Position numbers and translations under genes: made by a program | Part shown: in pieces, positions 26,550 to 35,282 of the stretch | Numbering within the stretch: the stretch's first letter is position 1 | How the letters are laid out: the number at the start of each line of letters is the position of its first letter | The notes under the pieces: model-generated | Told to the model about the DNA's origin: nothing | Databases searched by the model: none | What the model saw: the letters and a program-made list of their open reading frames with translations, nothing else | NCBI RefSeq assembly: GCF_020171785.1 | Contig: NZ_JAIVAE010000003.1 | Span: forward strand, 310,001 to 374,000 | DNA length: 64,000 bases | Origin: Guptibacillus hwajinpoensis | GTDB lineage: Bacteria; Bacillota; Bacilli; Bacillales; Guptibacillaceae | Direction: 5' to 3'

Positions 26550-27311
26550 TTAATCCATCTGTTTCCTTTTTAATGTCTCTTTTTCTCCTTTATACTTTCG
26601 ATAAATTACATAAACCAATGTGAAAATAATGATTCCGCCAATTGAGACGATTAACCACATGAGAGAAGATTCTTCAGAATAAGATGGATTATAGGCGTTT
26701 TTAAAATCATCATACATCGTTTCAAGCTGACCAGATAATTCTGTATTTCGTCCTGACGCGTACTTTTCGATAAAAGCGATATGAGAATCAAGACGCTGCT
26801 GAGTTTCAGGAGATAGATCAATTGCCATCGCAGGTCGAATAGTGCTGTAACTACCTAAAAAACGATCTTTACTTGCTTTATAAACATCTACATCTCCGTG
26901 TTCAATAGCAGTGGACATCTCATGAATTAGTGGTAAAATCTGATCATCCGTTTGATGCCAAATCGGCTGTTCTTCCGTAACCAGAGCATCTACCGCCAAT
27001 CGAAATTCTGTTAATGCCTGAATTCGCTGATCATTTGCTTTATCCATAGATGTTACAGCTTTAAGTGCACGATCATGCGTATTTAGTATCACCCTAAGTT
27101 CCGTATTCGAAAGTTCACTTGACTGTTTACCGGGAAAAACGATTGAAAATTCCTCTAACATCATTTTTGATCGATCAAACTTCTCTTGCTTTCCAAATTC
27201 CAGGACATTTGCGGCTATGTCATTCCAGACTTGTTTCGAATCGGCCTGTGAAGCGTGTACATTTACCGGGAGCGTGAAAAGCAACACTAATAGGAGCCAT
27301 CGTCTACCCAT
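26550..27311 (-). CDS. ypjB: Sporulation protein YpjB
   Basis: A 253-aa type I membrane protein: signal peptide (WLLLVLLFTLPVNVHAS), a helical extracellular part, a single C-terminal membrane helix (LIVSIGGIIIFTLVYVIYR, about 222-240) and a basic tail. It matches the YpjB family, annotated as a sporulation protein; the mechanism is unknown. ATG follows GAGGGACAGGA. It lies 62 nt downstream of ypjA and probably shares its transcript. Confidence 0.82.
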   Translation of the reverse strand: MGRRWLLLVLLFTLPVNVHASQADSKQVWNDIAANVLEFGKQEKFDRSKMMLEEFSIVFPGKQSSELSNTELRVILNTHDRALKAVTSMDKANDQRIQALTEFRLAVDALVTEEQPIWHQTDDQILPLIHEMSTAIEHGDVDVYKASKDRFLGSYSTIRPAMAIDLSPETQQRLDSHIAFIEKYASGRNTELSGQLETMYDDFKNAYNPSYSEESSLMWLIVSIGGIIIFTLVYVIYRKYKGEKETLKRKQMD

Positions 27312-27373
27312 TCCTGTCCCTCCTTCTTCCTACTTCAATGTATGAAGAAATGGACAAGAGTAGACCACCGACC

Positions 27374-27970
27374 TTAGTGGATCGAGAGCTTAAACCGTTC
27401 TTTTCGAACGGCTAAGAAATACACAATCGTAAGGGAAACTACCGATAGCCAGAATGTAAAATATCCGATTAGTGATGTGTATTCGCTTAAGATCGAATAT
27501 CGCGGCATTTGACCAAACACATAATCAATTACATCATTATGTAATGTCCAAATGGCTACAGCCACTAAATGCCAACGTTTTATTTTATAAAATGGGGTAA
27601 AGAGCAATCCTTCAATTGCCATACCTAAGTGCGAAAGAATTAGCATGATTGCAATGGGAGATAGTTGACCAGTTTCGATCATCACAAGAGCATTCATCAC
27701 AACAGCCCAGATTCCATACTTAAATAGCGTAACGGCTGCTAGTCCTTCCATAAGCGGCCAGTTTTTCTTAAAAAGGAATGCTAATAAAACGAAACAAAAG
27801 AAAAGACTCGCGGTTGGACTATCGGGCACAAACAATAAAAAAATCGGGTCTGTATCAGCTAGTTGCCAGCCATACCAATAGTAACCGTAAATTGTTCCGG
27901 GTATATTAATAAGAAGCAACAATATGAGAAAAGGTTTTGACTTAAGTAAATAAAAAAATTGAGAAATCAT
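27374..27970 (-). CDS. ypjA: DUF1405 membrane protein YpjA
   Basis: A 198-aa protein with about five or six membrane helices (FLILLLLINIPGTIYGYYWYGWQL at the N-terminus, FFCFVLLAFLF, WLSVVSLTIVYFLAV near the end). It matches the DUF1405/YpjA family of unknown function. ATG 27970 follows AGGAGATCAGG; the frame is open further upstream without a site. It is between qcrC and ypjB, as in B. subtilis. Confidence 0.85.
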   Translation of the reverse strand: MISQFFYLLKSKPFLILLLLINIPGTIYGYYWYGWQLADTDPIFLLFVPDSPTASLFFCFVLLAFLFKKNWPLMEGLAAVTLFKYGIWAVVMNALVMIETGQLSPIAIMLILSHLGMAIEGLLFTPFYKIKRWHLVAVAIWTLHNDVIDYVFGQMPRYSILSEYTSLIGYFTFWLSVVSLTIVYFLAVRKERFKLSIH

Positions 27971-28020
27971 CCTGATCTCCTTTACAAGAGGTTTAAGTTG
28001 TATCTTCAAGCTAAATCAGA

Positions 28021-28052
28021 AAAAAAGCTGACTGCAACAGTCAGCTTTTTTC
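28021..28052 (-). terminator. Terminator of the qcrABC operon
   Basis: On the minus strand AAAAAGCTGACTG and CAGTCAGCTTTTT pair around a TTG loop and end in T residues. It lies 4 nt after the qcrC stop. Confidence 0.9.
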
Positions 28053-28055
28053 ATT

Positions 28056-28823
28056 TTATTGATTTGCCTCAGACGTTTCAACAATGAAGTCAGCTAGCTT
28101 TTCAAGTTCCTCATCAGAACCTTTAAAGGCGTTCGCTGGCATTCCGCCGATTCCGTTCACAGCAATATCCATAATGGATTCTTTTGTTTGCTTTGTTTCA
28201 AGAAGTGATGGACCGGATCCACCTTGAAGACTATCACCGTGACAACCAATACAAGATTGTCCTGAATAAATAGCATATCCTTCCGCTTCTTTGTCTACTT
28301 CAGCTTCAACAATTTCCCCTTGCTTAGCTGCTTTCTCCCAGTCATGTGTAACAACTGATTCCCATGTTAGGTAAACAGTTGAAATAAGACCAAGAAGCAT
28401 TAACGCCGTTGCTACAGGTCGCTTAGCAGGTCTTCTTTCAGGACCTGGATCAAGCCATGGAGCAAGAAGAAGTGCACCAAATGCAAGACCTGGCATAATG
28501 ACTGTACCTACAAGTGTATAGTCACCAGCCGCAAACTTGTATTTCAAGAGCTGGTATAAAAAGAGAAAATACCAGTCAGGAAGCGGCGTATACGTGGCAT
28601 CAGTAGGGTCCGCTACGCGCTCAAGCGGAGATGGATGGGCAATTGTAAGAGCAAGATACCCAATTAGGAATACCGCACCTACCATCCACTCTTTTAACAA
28701 GAAGTTCGGCCAAAACGCTTCTGTTTTGCCGGGGTACTCTGAATAATCTTTTGGAATGTTAGGCTTTCTCTGCGCAGGGATACGCGAGTCGCCAACAAAC
28801 TTCATTCCTTTTCCGCGATGCAT
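28056..28823 (-). CDS. qcrC: Menaquinol:cytochrome c reductase cytochrome b/c subunit
   Basis: Part of the bc complex that passes electrons from menaquinol to cytochrome c and pumps protons. The 255-aa protein fuses a subunit-IV-like membrane part (helices about 47-62, 103-122 and 139-153, with PDWYFLFLYQLLKYKF) to a C-terminal cytochrome c domain. The haem motif is C191-I-G-C194-H195, with likely axial Met228 in GGMPA. This b/c fusion is typical of Bacillus. ATG follows GAAGGAGGGGGACAG. Confidence 0.95.
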   Translation of the reverse strand: MHRGKGMKFVGDSRIPAQRKPNIPKDYSEYPGKTEAFWPNFLLKEWMVGAVFLIGYLALTIAHPSPLERVADPTDATYTPLPDWYFLFLYQLLKYKFAAGDYTLVGTVIMPGLAFGALLLAPWLDPGPERRPAKRPVATALMLLGLISTVYLTWESVVTHDWEKAAKQGEIVEAEVDKEAEGYAIYSGQSCIGCHGDSLQGGSGPSLLETKQTKESIMDIAVNGIGGMPANAFKGSDEELEKLADFIVETSEANQ

Positions 28824-28887
28824 CTGTCCCCCTCCTTCGTATAAAAAATTGTGTCGTCAATTAAATATAAGTTCTTTAGAATACGTC

Positions 28888-29559
28888 TTATAGAGGGCCA
28901 GAAATACCCTGCTTACGAATCATGATAAAGTGAGCAGCAAGCAATCCTAGGAGTGCAGCTGGTAAGAAGAATACGTGAATCGCAAAGAATCGTGCAAGAG
29001 TTTGCGCTCCGATAATTTCTCCACCTGCTAGAAGGGTCTTTGCCCATTCACCTACAACAGGAATTGTTACCGCAATTTCAAGACCAACTTTTGTCGCAAA
29101 TAGCGCTTTCATATCCCATGGTAAGAGATATCCCGTAAATCCTAAGCCTAGCATAACGAAGAAAATCAATACACCAACTACCCAGTTCAATTCACGAGGT
29201 TTTTTGTAAGAGCCGGTAAAGAATACGCGAAGGGTATGTAGAAACATCATAACGATAACGAGACTGGCTCCCCAATGGTGCATTCCTCTTACAATTTGTC
29301 CAAATGCTACTTCATTCTGAAGATAGTATACAGACTCCCAGGCGTTAACAATGTCTGGTACATAATACATTGTTAAGAACATCCCGGATAAGATTTGGAT
29401 CACAGTAATAAAAAACGTTAAACCGCCAAAACAATAAACAAACGCTGAAAAGTGGTGAGCTGGGTTAACGTGCTCAGGCACTTCGTGATCTGCAATATCG
29501 CGCCACATCGGCGTAATATCTAAGCGTTCATCTACCCAATCATAGATTTTATTTAACAT
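28888..29559 (-). CDS. qcrB: Menaquinol:cytochrome c reductase cytochrome b subunit
   Basis: A 223-aa b6-type cytochrome with four membrane helices. Haem-ligating histidines sit in VRGMHHWGASLVIVMMFLHTLRVF and in FFAIHVFFLPAALLGLLAAHFIMI, and GFTGYLLPWD is the quinol-site signature. ATG follows AGGGGGCGTAATCT. Genes qcrA and qcrC flank it in the usual order. Confidence 0.96.
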   Translation of the reverse strand: MLNKIYDWVDERLDITPMWRDIADHEVPEHVNPAHHFSAFVYCFGGLTFFITVIQILSGMFLTMYYVPDIVNAWESVYYLQNEVAFGQIVRGMHHWGASLVIVMMFLHTLRVFFTGSYKKPRELNWVVGVLIFFVMLGLGFTGYLLPWDMKALFATKVGLEIAVTIPVVGEWAKTLLAGGEIIGAQTLARFFAIHVFFLPAALLGLLAAHFIMIRKQGISGPL

Positions 29560-29571
29560 AGATTACGCCCC

Positions 29572-30069
29572 CTAACGTGGTTCAGGTTTTCCGAGGTAAA
29601 GTTTTCCATCTTCAACTTTCTTGTTGTAAACATCAAGCGGCGCAAGTGGTGGTGTACCCGGAACGTTCACACCATCTTTCGTATAACGCCCCGCGTGACA
29701 TGGGCAGAAAAACTGATCAGGATATGCAGGATTTGAAGACCAGTCAACTGTACATCCGAGGTGTTTACAAACAGGTGAAAGTGCGACAATTTCGTCTTTT
29801 TCATCTTTGTAAACCCAGGCGGATTGCGTTACTTCAGATTCATACCAACCATCTACCTGGTCAATTTTGAATTCTTTACGAACTGGTTTGTCCGTAATCT
29901 CGCTTGTGTCCATAACAGGTACAAAATCCTGCTTGGCTCCTTCTTTTAACAATGGATCAATTGCAAAACGAACCATCGGCATTAGCATCCCTGCTGCCAT
30001 AAAACCGCCGACACCAGTCAGGCTGTAGTTTAGAAATTGGCGTCTTGTTACTTCCTTCTTCTTCGCCAT
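29572..30069 (-). CDS. qcrA: Menaquinol:cytochrome c reductase Rieske iron-sulfur subunit
   Basis: The 165-aa protein has a twin-Arg-like N-terminus (VTRRQFLNY), a membrane anchor (about 17-36) and the Rieske domain. Cluster ligands are C101 and H103 in CKHLGC and C122 and H125 in CPCH; C106 and C124 form the disulfide. ATG follows AGGGGGGAAACCA. It is the first gene of qcrABC and has a good upstream promoter. Confidence 0.96.
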   Translation of the reverse strand: MAKKKEVTRRQFLNYSLTGVGGFMAAGMLMPMVRFAIDPLLKEGAKQDFVPVMDTSEITDKPVRKEFKIDQVDGWYESEVTQSAWVYKDEKDEIVALSPVCKHLGCTVDWSSNPAYPDQFFCPCHAGRYTKDGVNVPGTPPLAPLDVYNKKVEDGKLYLGKPEPR

Positions 30070-30141
30070 TGGTTTCCCCCCTATCCTATGAAGTCAGTCC
30101 AGCCGGACAAAATAGTACACACATATAACTAGGACATTCCT

Positions 30142-30171
30142 ATGATAGCGTAGTCAGTCTTGCTCTGTCAA
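30142..30171 (-). promoter_or_regulatory. Sigma-A-type promoter for qcrABC
   Basis: A perfect TTGACA (30166-30171), an 18-nt spacer and TATCAT (5 of 6) are read on the minus strand about 75 nt before qcrA. Confidence 0.75.
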
Positions 30172-30201
30172 TATTCGGATTGGTCTTTAGCATGCCACAA
30201 A

Positions 30202-30672
30202 TCAACTATTTATATTACTTTGCCACGTATTTGTTACAAATTGTAAAACCTGCTTCACTTGAGCTGAGACCGTTTCCATTTTATATTGTTCATCCATATG
30301 TTCAAGTGGAATTGCCGGCATCCATAATAAAGCACTCGAGATTTGGTCCTCCACCTGTTTCCATTCTACATCAGCAGTTAAGGTGATAATATGTTTAATA
30401 CCTCCTTTATGCAATTCTACCTCTATCTTTTTCAAGCGGTCCGTTTTAAAAGTTTGTTCCTCTGAAATTAAATAGGTATAAGCAGGTAATAAAAGAAGAC
30501 GACCTTTTAATTGTCTTTCTAGTTCATTTGATATGATTGAGATATACTCTCCCATAGATACGATCGTTTTCATATTGTTCGTCATTGATATTGGAACGAG
30601 TGGAAGAACGACTGTATCTACATATTCTTTTTCTTTTTCAAATAACGCAATATCTGCTTCAGTCCATTTCAT
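30202..30672 (-). CDS. ypiF: YpiF family protein (DUF2487)
   Basis: A 156-aa cytosolic protein matching the DUF2487/YpiF family: MKWTEADIALFEKEKEYVDTAV-type N-terminus, VPISMTNNMKTIVSMGEYIS, then LLLLPAYTYL. The function is unknown. ATG 30672 follows AAAGGAGTTTATACA, whereas the longer frame has no site. The start overlaps the 3' end of the GNAT gene, so the two are cotranscribed. It lies next to qcrA, as in B. subtilis. Confidence 0.85.
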   Translation of the reverse strand: MKWTEADIALFEKEKEYVDTVVLPLVPISMTNNMKTIVSMGEYISIISNELERQLKGRLLLLPAYTYLISEEQTFKTDRLKKIEVELHKGGIKHIITLTADVEWKQVEDQISSALLWMPAIPLEHMDEQYKMETVSAQVKQVLQFVTNTWQSNINS

Positions 30673-31534
30673 TGTATAAACTCCTTTTTTGTCCATATAA
30701 ACACCAAGTTGTTTGGTGAGAATAAGATTCTAGCCACTTAGCCTGCTGGATTGGCAAGTCGATCCATATGGTTCTTGCTTCTTCAATCGCATAAGCGGTA
30801 ACCATTTTCCACATCTCTCTGCTATATAGCGTTGTTTCATTTAAGACCTTAACATGCAAATACGATGCACCTTTCTCTTCTCTCACCAGCATAAACCCAC
30901 CCGTATCGTTAGCAAATAGCTCTACTTGCTCAAGATAAGTGGAAGAAAGGGAAGGTAAGTATGGAAGTGGATAATAGATCGAGTAAGGAAAAAATAATTG
31001 ATCACTCTCTTTCCAATACTTTTCGATCGTAGCTTGCTTATTCTCTTCTGTCACTCTATTAAACGACCTTGTGTCGGTTTGTCCGATAATTGTATGAGGA
31101 CTTATACGAGAAGACACAATTTGCGATTCAAGATGCATCTGCAAATGAGGCGCTATACCGTTACCTCCCGTGTTATAGTCTTCTGTTGCATAGCCAACCC
31201 AGGTAATAGCTGGGTTTTCAAATGCCTCAATTAGCAACGTATTCATTAATTCTGAAGCGATTCCTCTTTTTCGAAAATCACTATGTGTCCTTAATCGACC
31301 TAGGACAGCAGCTTCACCTTCAATTATCGTCAGACCAGCAATACCAACAAGCATTTCTTTCTTGAAATATCCTACCATCTTCTCTTCTTGCATTAGTTTA
31401 TGTATGATGCGAATAACGTAATCATCTTCCATCCCCGTGGGCATCTCTTTAACGAGAGGAATATCCTCGTATTCTAGGGTTCGAATCAACTCTTTCTCTC
31501 CTTTCATTAAGCCGATCTGATCAATGTCATTCAT
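30659..31534 (-). CDS. GNAT-family N-acetyltransferase
   Basis: A 291-aa protein with a GNAT fold in its first half. The acetyl-CoA motif is in LRTHSDFRKRGIASELMNTLL (R-x-x-G-x-A at about 87-94), preceded by VGIAGLTIIEGEAAVLGRL. The C-terminal half (about 160-291) has a second, weaker alpha/beta domain of unknown identity. The substrate cannot be inferred. It has its own probable promoter, a LexA-like box further upstream, and overlaps ypiF. I do not recall a gene here in B. subtilis, so it looks like an insertion between ypiF and reoY. Confidence 0.75.
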   Translation of the reverse strand: MNDIDQIGLMKGEKELIRTLEYEDIPLVKEMPTGMEDDYVIRIIHKLMQEEKMVGYFKKEMLVGIAGLTIIEGEAAVLGRLRTHSDFRKRGIASELMNTLLIEAFENPAITWVGYATEDYNTGGNGIAPHLQMHLESQIVSSRISPHTIIGQTDTRSFNRVTEENKQATIEKYWKESDQLFFPYSIYYPLPYLPSLSSTYLEQVELFANDTGGFMLVREEKGASYLHVKVLNETTLYSREMWKMVTAYAIEEARTIWIDLPIQQAKWLESYSHQTTWCLYGQKRSLYNEMD

Positions 31535-31564
31535 TCGCCGACCCTAGTTCTTGCATTTCTTTCT

Positions 31565-31593
31565 AGTATATCATTTGTATAGAAAGTGTTGAA
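31565..31593 (-). promoter_or_regulatory. Possible promoter of the GNAT gene
   Basis: TTCAAC (31588-31593), a 17-nt spacer and TATACT (31565-31570) are read on the minus strand about 30 nt before the GNAT start. The -35 is weak. Confidence 0.45.
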
Positions 31594-31603
31594 GATTTTT
31601 CCT

Positions 31604-31617
31604 AGAACGCACGTTCC
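31604..31617. promoter_or_regulatory. LexA (SOS box)-like site
   Basis: AGAACGCACGTTCC agrees with the Bacillus SOS box CGAACRNRYGTTYC at 13 of 14 positions and has the GAAC-N4-GTTC core. It sits 10 nt upstream of the GNAT -35 element, not over it. Match seen; SOS control is inference. Confidence 0.35.
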
Positions 31618-31634
31618 AAAATACTTAAGCCAAA

Positions 31635-31661
31635 CAAAAAACCCCTGATCAATCAGGGGTT
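31635..31661 (-). terminator. Terminator of reoY
   Basis: On the minus strand AACCCCTGAT and ATCAGGGGTT pair with a very short loop, followed by TTTTTGTTTG. The hairpin starts at the reoY stop codon. Confidence 0.88.
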
Positions 31662-32196
31662 ATAAATGACTCAATTGCTTACTTAAATGGAGAAATGCTA
31701 TTTCATCATTTCGATCCAGTGCCTCATCAATTTGTTTCAAAATGGATTCCTTTTTGAAACGTGTGAATGACTCGTCGAGGACCATTTCAGCCATAAACGA
31801 ATATTTTTTATCAGCTGCCATATTCTCCGGTAAAAATGGATTCTCTTCTAAAACAGCTACGTAGTGAGGAGAAACATTTTTACTTTTGAAGTTTAGCTGA
31901 ATATAAATAGGCTCGTCCTGATTCAGGCGAATGTCATGAAAAGACTTTTCAGGGTCTGTCGTAATGATGTTATGTTTGTAAAAACGAAAAGGCGCATTTT
32001 CTACACAGTGCGTGGAAATCACAAGCGCTTTTGGACAAAATTCAGCGTTCTCAACAAAATGAACATTCCCCATCAACACTTCATCACTTATTAAATAGTT
32101 CAAAAGCCAGACACATTCACGTTTCTTCACCTGATACTTCTTTAGAAACCATTTCAGAAAGTCTTTTTTTTCAACGACAGAAACGGAGCTGCTCAT
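31660..32196 (-). CDS. reoY: ReoY family proteolytic degradation factor (YpiB, UPF0302)
   Basis: A 178-aa cytosolic protein of the YpiB/ReoY family. In Listeria ReoY, with ReoM, delivers MurA to the ClpCP protease and so sets peptidoglycan precursor flow; that role is carried over by homology. Visible family parts are the N-terminal [23 protein letters not shown] and the C-terminal [35 protein letters not shown] follows AGGGAGGAATCGCT. It lies downstream of the TPR gene ypiA, as in B. subtilis. Confidence 0.88.
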   Translation of the reverse strand: MSSSVSVVEKKDFLKWFLKKYQVKKRECVWLLNYLISDEVLMGNVHFVENAEFCPKALVISTHCVENAPFRFYKHNIITTDPEKSFHDIRLNQDEPIYIQLNFKSKNVSPHYVAVLEENPFLPENMAADKKYSFMAEMVLDESFTRFKKESILKQIDEALDRNDEIAFLHLSKQLSHL

Positions 32197-32264
32197 AGCG
32201 ATTCCTCCCTGAGATTTTCCTAATTTAACAATTCGTCATTGAAGGTACATTTCCTTCTTCACCT

Positions 32265-33539
32265 TTAATCCTCTTTGAAAGTTTCCGCATCAAACCTCAA
32301 AATTTCTTCTTCAAGATGGACGAGCGATGGGTCTAGCTTTAGAGCAAGTTTGAAGGCTTTCACTGCTTCTTCTCTTCTACCTTCTTCAATTAAGAAGGCA
32401 CCATATTCCTCTAGAAAAATTGGATCCTGTCTGAAATAAGTATATGCATTTTCATAGCGTTTTATGGCATCTTTATACTCTTCAACCTGTGCATAAGCTG
32501 TTGCCGCTGACCAATCAAGGTATGGATCACTTTGCTCTCCCTCTTCAATGTTTCGCAAGAGATCCAAAATATCTTCATATCGTTCCTCTGTCTTCAAATA
32601 GGCGGCTAGCGTTTTCGCAGCTTCTATATGCGCTGGATTAATGGCTAGTAATTCACGTAAATACTGTTCTCCGCTTGCATTATCGTGTGTTTTAAAGGTT
32701 AACCTACTAGCTTGTATATATAGCTCTTCATTAAATTCATCAAATTTAATTCCTTGGGCTAGTACCTCAATTGCTTCAGCTACCGCACCTTCTTTTTCAT
32801 AAGCTTTGGCAAGATAAGGATAAAGTGTACTATACTGGGGATCTAGTTCTTTTAGCTCATTAAACGCATTAATGGCTTTTCGGTATTCATTGATTTGAAG
32901 CGCCGTAAACCCATAACCAAACAGGGCGTTAATTTCACGCGCGTTCTCGAGTCCCTTCTCATAGTAAGTAAGCGCATCTTCAAATTGTCCACTCCCGCTC
33001 AATGCTTCAGCCAATCGAAGTTCAATATTTTCATTAGCAAGCTCTCCTTTGGTTCCAAGAACTGCTTCATAGTAAGGAACTGCCTTTAAATGATGACCTT
33101 GTGTTAAATAAAATTCACCAAGTCCAAAATCGATGATTGGTTCATCAGGCGAAAGTCGCTTTGCTTCCAGCAGTTTTTGCTCTGCAACTTCTTCCAATCC
33201 TTCCGTTTGGTAAAGATCGGCCAATAAGAGAAGGGCAGGTGGATATGCAGCATCATTTTCATCAATTTTATTTAAAGCAGCAATGGCATCCTGCTCTTGT
33301 TCAAGATCAACATAGCATTCCGCTGCCTGTACAAGTAATTCACCTTCATTTGGGTAATGAATAAGTAGCTCTTCTACGACGTCTCTAGAATCTTCAATAA
33401 GTCCAAGACTGTAGTAAATGTTGGAGAGATCATATAAGCTTTCATGATCAGCTTCTTTTCGTACTTCTTTTAGTTCTGTTAAACCTTTTTCAAAATTTCC
33501 CGACTCAATTAATGAGACAGCCTGTTTAAGACGATCCAC
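32265..33539 (-). CDS. ypiA: Tetratricopeptide repeat protein YpiA
   Basis: A 424-aa protein composed almost entirely of TPR units of about 34 residues from end to end, for example FEKGLTELKEVRKEADHESLYDL and the unit ending LKLDPSLVHLEEEIL. There is no signal peptide, so it should be a cytosolic scaffold. Partners are unknown. The start is GTG 33539 with AGAAGGAG 9 nt upstream. It pairs with reoY, 68 nt downstream. The 443 nt upstream hold a possible small RNA rather than a gene. Confidence 0.88.
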   Translation of the reverse strand: MDRLKQAVSLIESGNFEKGLTELKEVRKEADHESLYDLSNIYYSLGLIEDSRDVVEELLIHYPNEGELLVQAAECYVDLEQEQDAIAALNKIDENDAAYPPALLLLADLYQTEGLEEVAEQKLLEAKRLSPDEPIIDFGLGEFYLTQGHHLKAVPYYEAVLGTKGELANENIELRLAEALSGSGQFEDALTYYEKGLENAREINALFGYGFTALQINEYRKAINAFNELKELDPQYSTLYPYLAKAYEKEGAVAEAIEVLAQGIKFDEFNEELYIQASRLTFKTHDNASGEQYLRELLAINPAHIEAAKTLAAYLKTEERYEDILDLLRNIEEGEQSDPYLDWSAATAYAQVEEYKDAIKRYENAYTYFRQDPIFLEEYGAFLIEEGRREEAVKAFKLALKLDPSLVHLEEEILRFDAETFKED

Positions 33540-33783
33540 GTTCCAAAACTCCTTCTAACACTACTTATTTTCTTTCGATGACTCCAAGCATAAACTCATT
33601 TTATTGCGCCACCCTTCATTTTTACTGTAAAGGATGGTTCTCTTTCTGTTATTTACGACAAAGCTCTGAAATGAATGGGTCTCCTCCATCATAATCAAGA
33701 ATTTCGTTATCTTCAACTTCATTGCCTAAATTCATCAAATCAGTAAGTCTAGAAGTGAGGAAATTTATTAATTAAGATCAATG

Positions 33784-33874
33784 AAAAAAATTCCCTGTGC
33801 AGAAAGCGGTTGTTAACGCTTTCAAAACACAGGGACAAAATAAATATGGATAGGAGTGGAGAGAAACCATTACT
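33784..33874 (-). ncRNA. Candidate CcpA-linked small RNA
   Basis: A minus-strand unit of about 90 nt has its own promoter (33881-33908), no well-placed coding frame, and a strong terminator. The terminator has outer stem TCCCTGTG/CACAGGGA, inner stem GAAAGCG/CGCTTTC, then seven T. A perfect cre match lies inside. The single-stranded part contains a pyrimidine stretch (TTTCTCTCCACTCCTATCC) that could pair with ribosome binding sites. It may instead be an attenuated leader of ypiA, 240 nt downstream. Confidence 0.45.
33811..33824. promoter_or_regulatory. cre (CcpA operator) candidate
   Basis: TGAAAGCGTTAACA, read on the minus strand, matches TGWAANCGNTNWCA at every position. It lies about 50 nt after the predicted start of the candidate small RNA, where CcpA could act as a roadblock. 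Part of the motif is also one arm of the terminator hairpin, so chance cannot be excluded. Confidence 0.45.
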
Positions 33875-33880
33875 ACATTT

Positions 33881-33908
33881 AGTATAACAGGAAAAGATAT
33901 AAAATCAA
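33881..33908 (-). promoter_or_regulatory. Sigma-A-type promoter of the candidate small RNA
   Basis: TTGATT (33903-33908), a 16-nt spacer and TATACT (33881-33886) are read on the minus strand. An imperfect CodY-like sequence (three mismatches) overlaps the region just upstream. Confidence 0.5.
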
Positions 33909-33962
33909 CTGATTCTTTAGAAAATTTTGCGTATTTTTAAAAATTCAGCAGTTCCTGTTACA

Positions 33963-33997
33963 AAAAAACAAAAAGCAGGTTCCTAGGAACCTGCTTT
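33963..33997 (-). terminator. Terminator of the aro-trp supraoperon
   Basis: On the minus strand AAAGCAGGTTCC and GGAACCTGCTTT form a 12-bp stem with a TA centre, followed by TTGTTTTTTTG. It includes the last codons and TAG stop of aroA. Confidence 0.92.
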
Positions 33998-35269
33998 AAG
34001 CTTCTTTAAATGGTCAAAGAAATCAGGATATGACACTTTGATAGCATCAGGTAATGCAAGCTCGACAGCGCCTTCCGTTATACATCCAGCGACAGCAAGC
34101 ATCATACCAATCCGATGATCGCCTAAACTTGAAACTTCCCCACCATGAAGAGGCGTAGGCCCTTCTATCACCATGCCGTCTGGTGTACCAGTAATCGAGG
34201 CCCCTAAAGTTTGCAAAGCTTCCACTACTGCATCTATGCGGTTCGTTTCTTTGACTTTTAATTCTTCAGCGTTGCGAATAATTGTCTTTCCATTCGCCTG
34301 GGTTGCAAGAAGCGCAATAATCGGCAACTCATCAATTAAGCGTGGAATGATATCTCCTTCAATAACTGTTTCACGAAGATTACTCGTACAAATTGTAAGA
34401 TCTGCTACTTCTTCTTGATTGACTACTCGTCTATTTTTAATCGATAATGCTGCACCCATTTGTTCAAGGACATCTAATATGCCAGATCTTGTTTCGTTAA
34501 TGCCCACATTTAATAAGGTTATTGTGCTGTTTGGAACGATTGCCCCCGCTACGAGGAAAAAGGCAGCTGAAGAAATATCTCCAGGTACTTCAACATTCGT
34601 AGCAGTTAGCTTTTGACCGCCTTCTACACTAACTGAAAGTCCATCTCTTTTAACTTTTACGCCAAAACTCTCCAGCATATTTTCGGTGTGATTTCTGGAG
34701 CGATGTGTTTCAGAAACAGTCGTAACTCCTTCAGCTTGTATACCAGCTAGAAGAATGCCTGATTTAACCTGAGCACTTGCGACAGGCGACTGATATGTAA
34801 TGCCTTTTAAATTGCCACCTCGGATTGAGATTGGTGCATATGTGCCCTGCTCTCTTCCATCAATAACAGCACCCATCTGTGATAAAGGAACTGTTACACG
34901 ATTCATCGGTCGTTTAGCAATTGACTCGTCTCCCGCTAAAACCGAGTGAAAAGGGCGACCCGCAAGTAATCCCATCATTAAACGAAAAGTAGTACCCGAA
35001 TTCCCTACATCGAGAAGCTGAGAAGGTTCCTTGAGTCCTTCAATTCCTTGCCCTTCTACAACAACAGATGCGCCATCTTGTTCAATACGAACCCCCATCT
35101 GTTTAAAACAGGAAATGGTACTTAAACAATCTGCTCCAGGAAGGAAGTTCGTAATCCGCGTTGTGCCATTAGCAATTGAACCAAACATGATCGCACGGTG
35201 GGATATAGATTTATCTCCAGGTATCACGACTGTTCCTTTAAGACTGTGCGCTTTCGTTATGGTTTCCAT
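33983..35269 (-). CDS. aroA: 3-phosphoshikimate 1-carboxyvinyltransferase (EPSP synthase)
   Basis: Sixth shikimate step, target of glyphosate. The 428-aa protein has [18 protein letters not shown] (N-terminal Lys), [17 protein letters not shown], the [13 protein letters not shown] segment, [14 protein letters not shown] and the C-terminal [15 protein letters not shown] 35269 follows GGAG at 9 nt and gives the same length as the B. subtilis enzyme (there named aroE). It is last in the trp-hisC-tyrA-aroA operon. Confidence 0.96.
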   Translation of the reverse strand: METITKAHSLKGTVVIPGDKSISHRAIMFGSIANGTTRITNFLPGADCLSTISCFKQMGVRIEQDGASVVVEGQGIEGLKEPSQLLDVGNSGTTFRLMMGLLAGRPFHSVLAGDESIAKRPMNRVTVPLSQMGAVIDGREQGTYAPISIRGGNLKGITYQSPVASAQVKSGILLAGIQAEGVTTVSETHRSRNHTENMLESFGVKVKRDGLSVSVEGGQKLTATNVEVPGDISSAAFFLVAGAIVPNSTITLLNVGINETRSGILDVLEQMGAALSIKNRRVVNQEEVADLTICTSNLRETVIEGDIIPRLIDELPIIALLATQANGKTIIRNAEELKVKETNRIDAVVEALQTLGASITGTPDGMVIEGPTPLHGGEVSSLGDHRIGMMLAVAGCITEGAVELALPDAIKVSYPDFFDHLKKLKAGS

Positions 35270-35282
35270 AGTTACGTTCTCC

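Larger units (their letters stand above)
33540..33982. other. 443-nt gene-free stretch between aroA and ypiA
   Basis: It holds the aroA terminator, the candidate small RNA with its promoter, cre and terminator, and the ypiA ribosome binding site. A 28-codon frame (starting about 33739 on the minus strand, MNLGNEVEDNEI) has no ribosome binding site and is not called. Confidence 0.6.

Noticed and set aside
33653-33739. 28-codon minus-strand ORF (MNLGNEVEDNEI...) in the aroA-ypiA gap
   Set aside because: No ribosome binding site before the ATG and no recognised family. It may be a chance frame or a decayed remnant, so it was not called as a gene.
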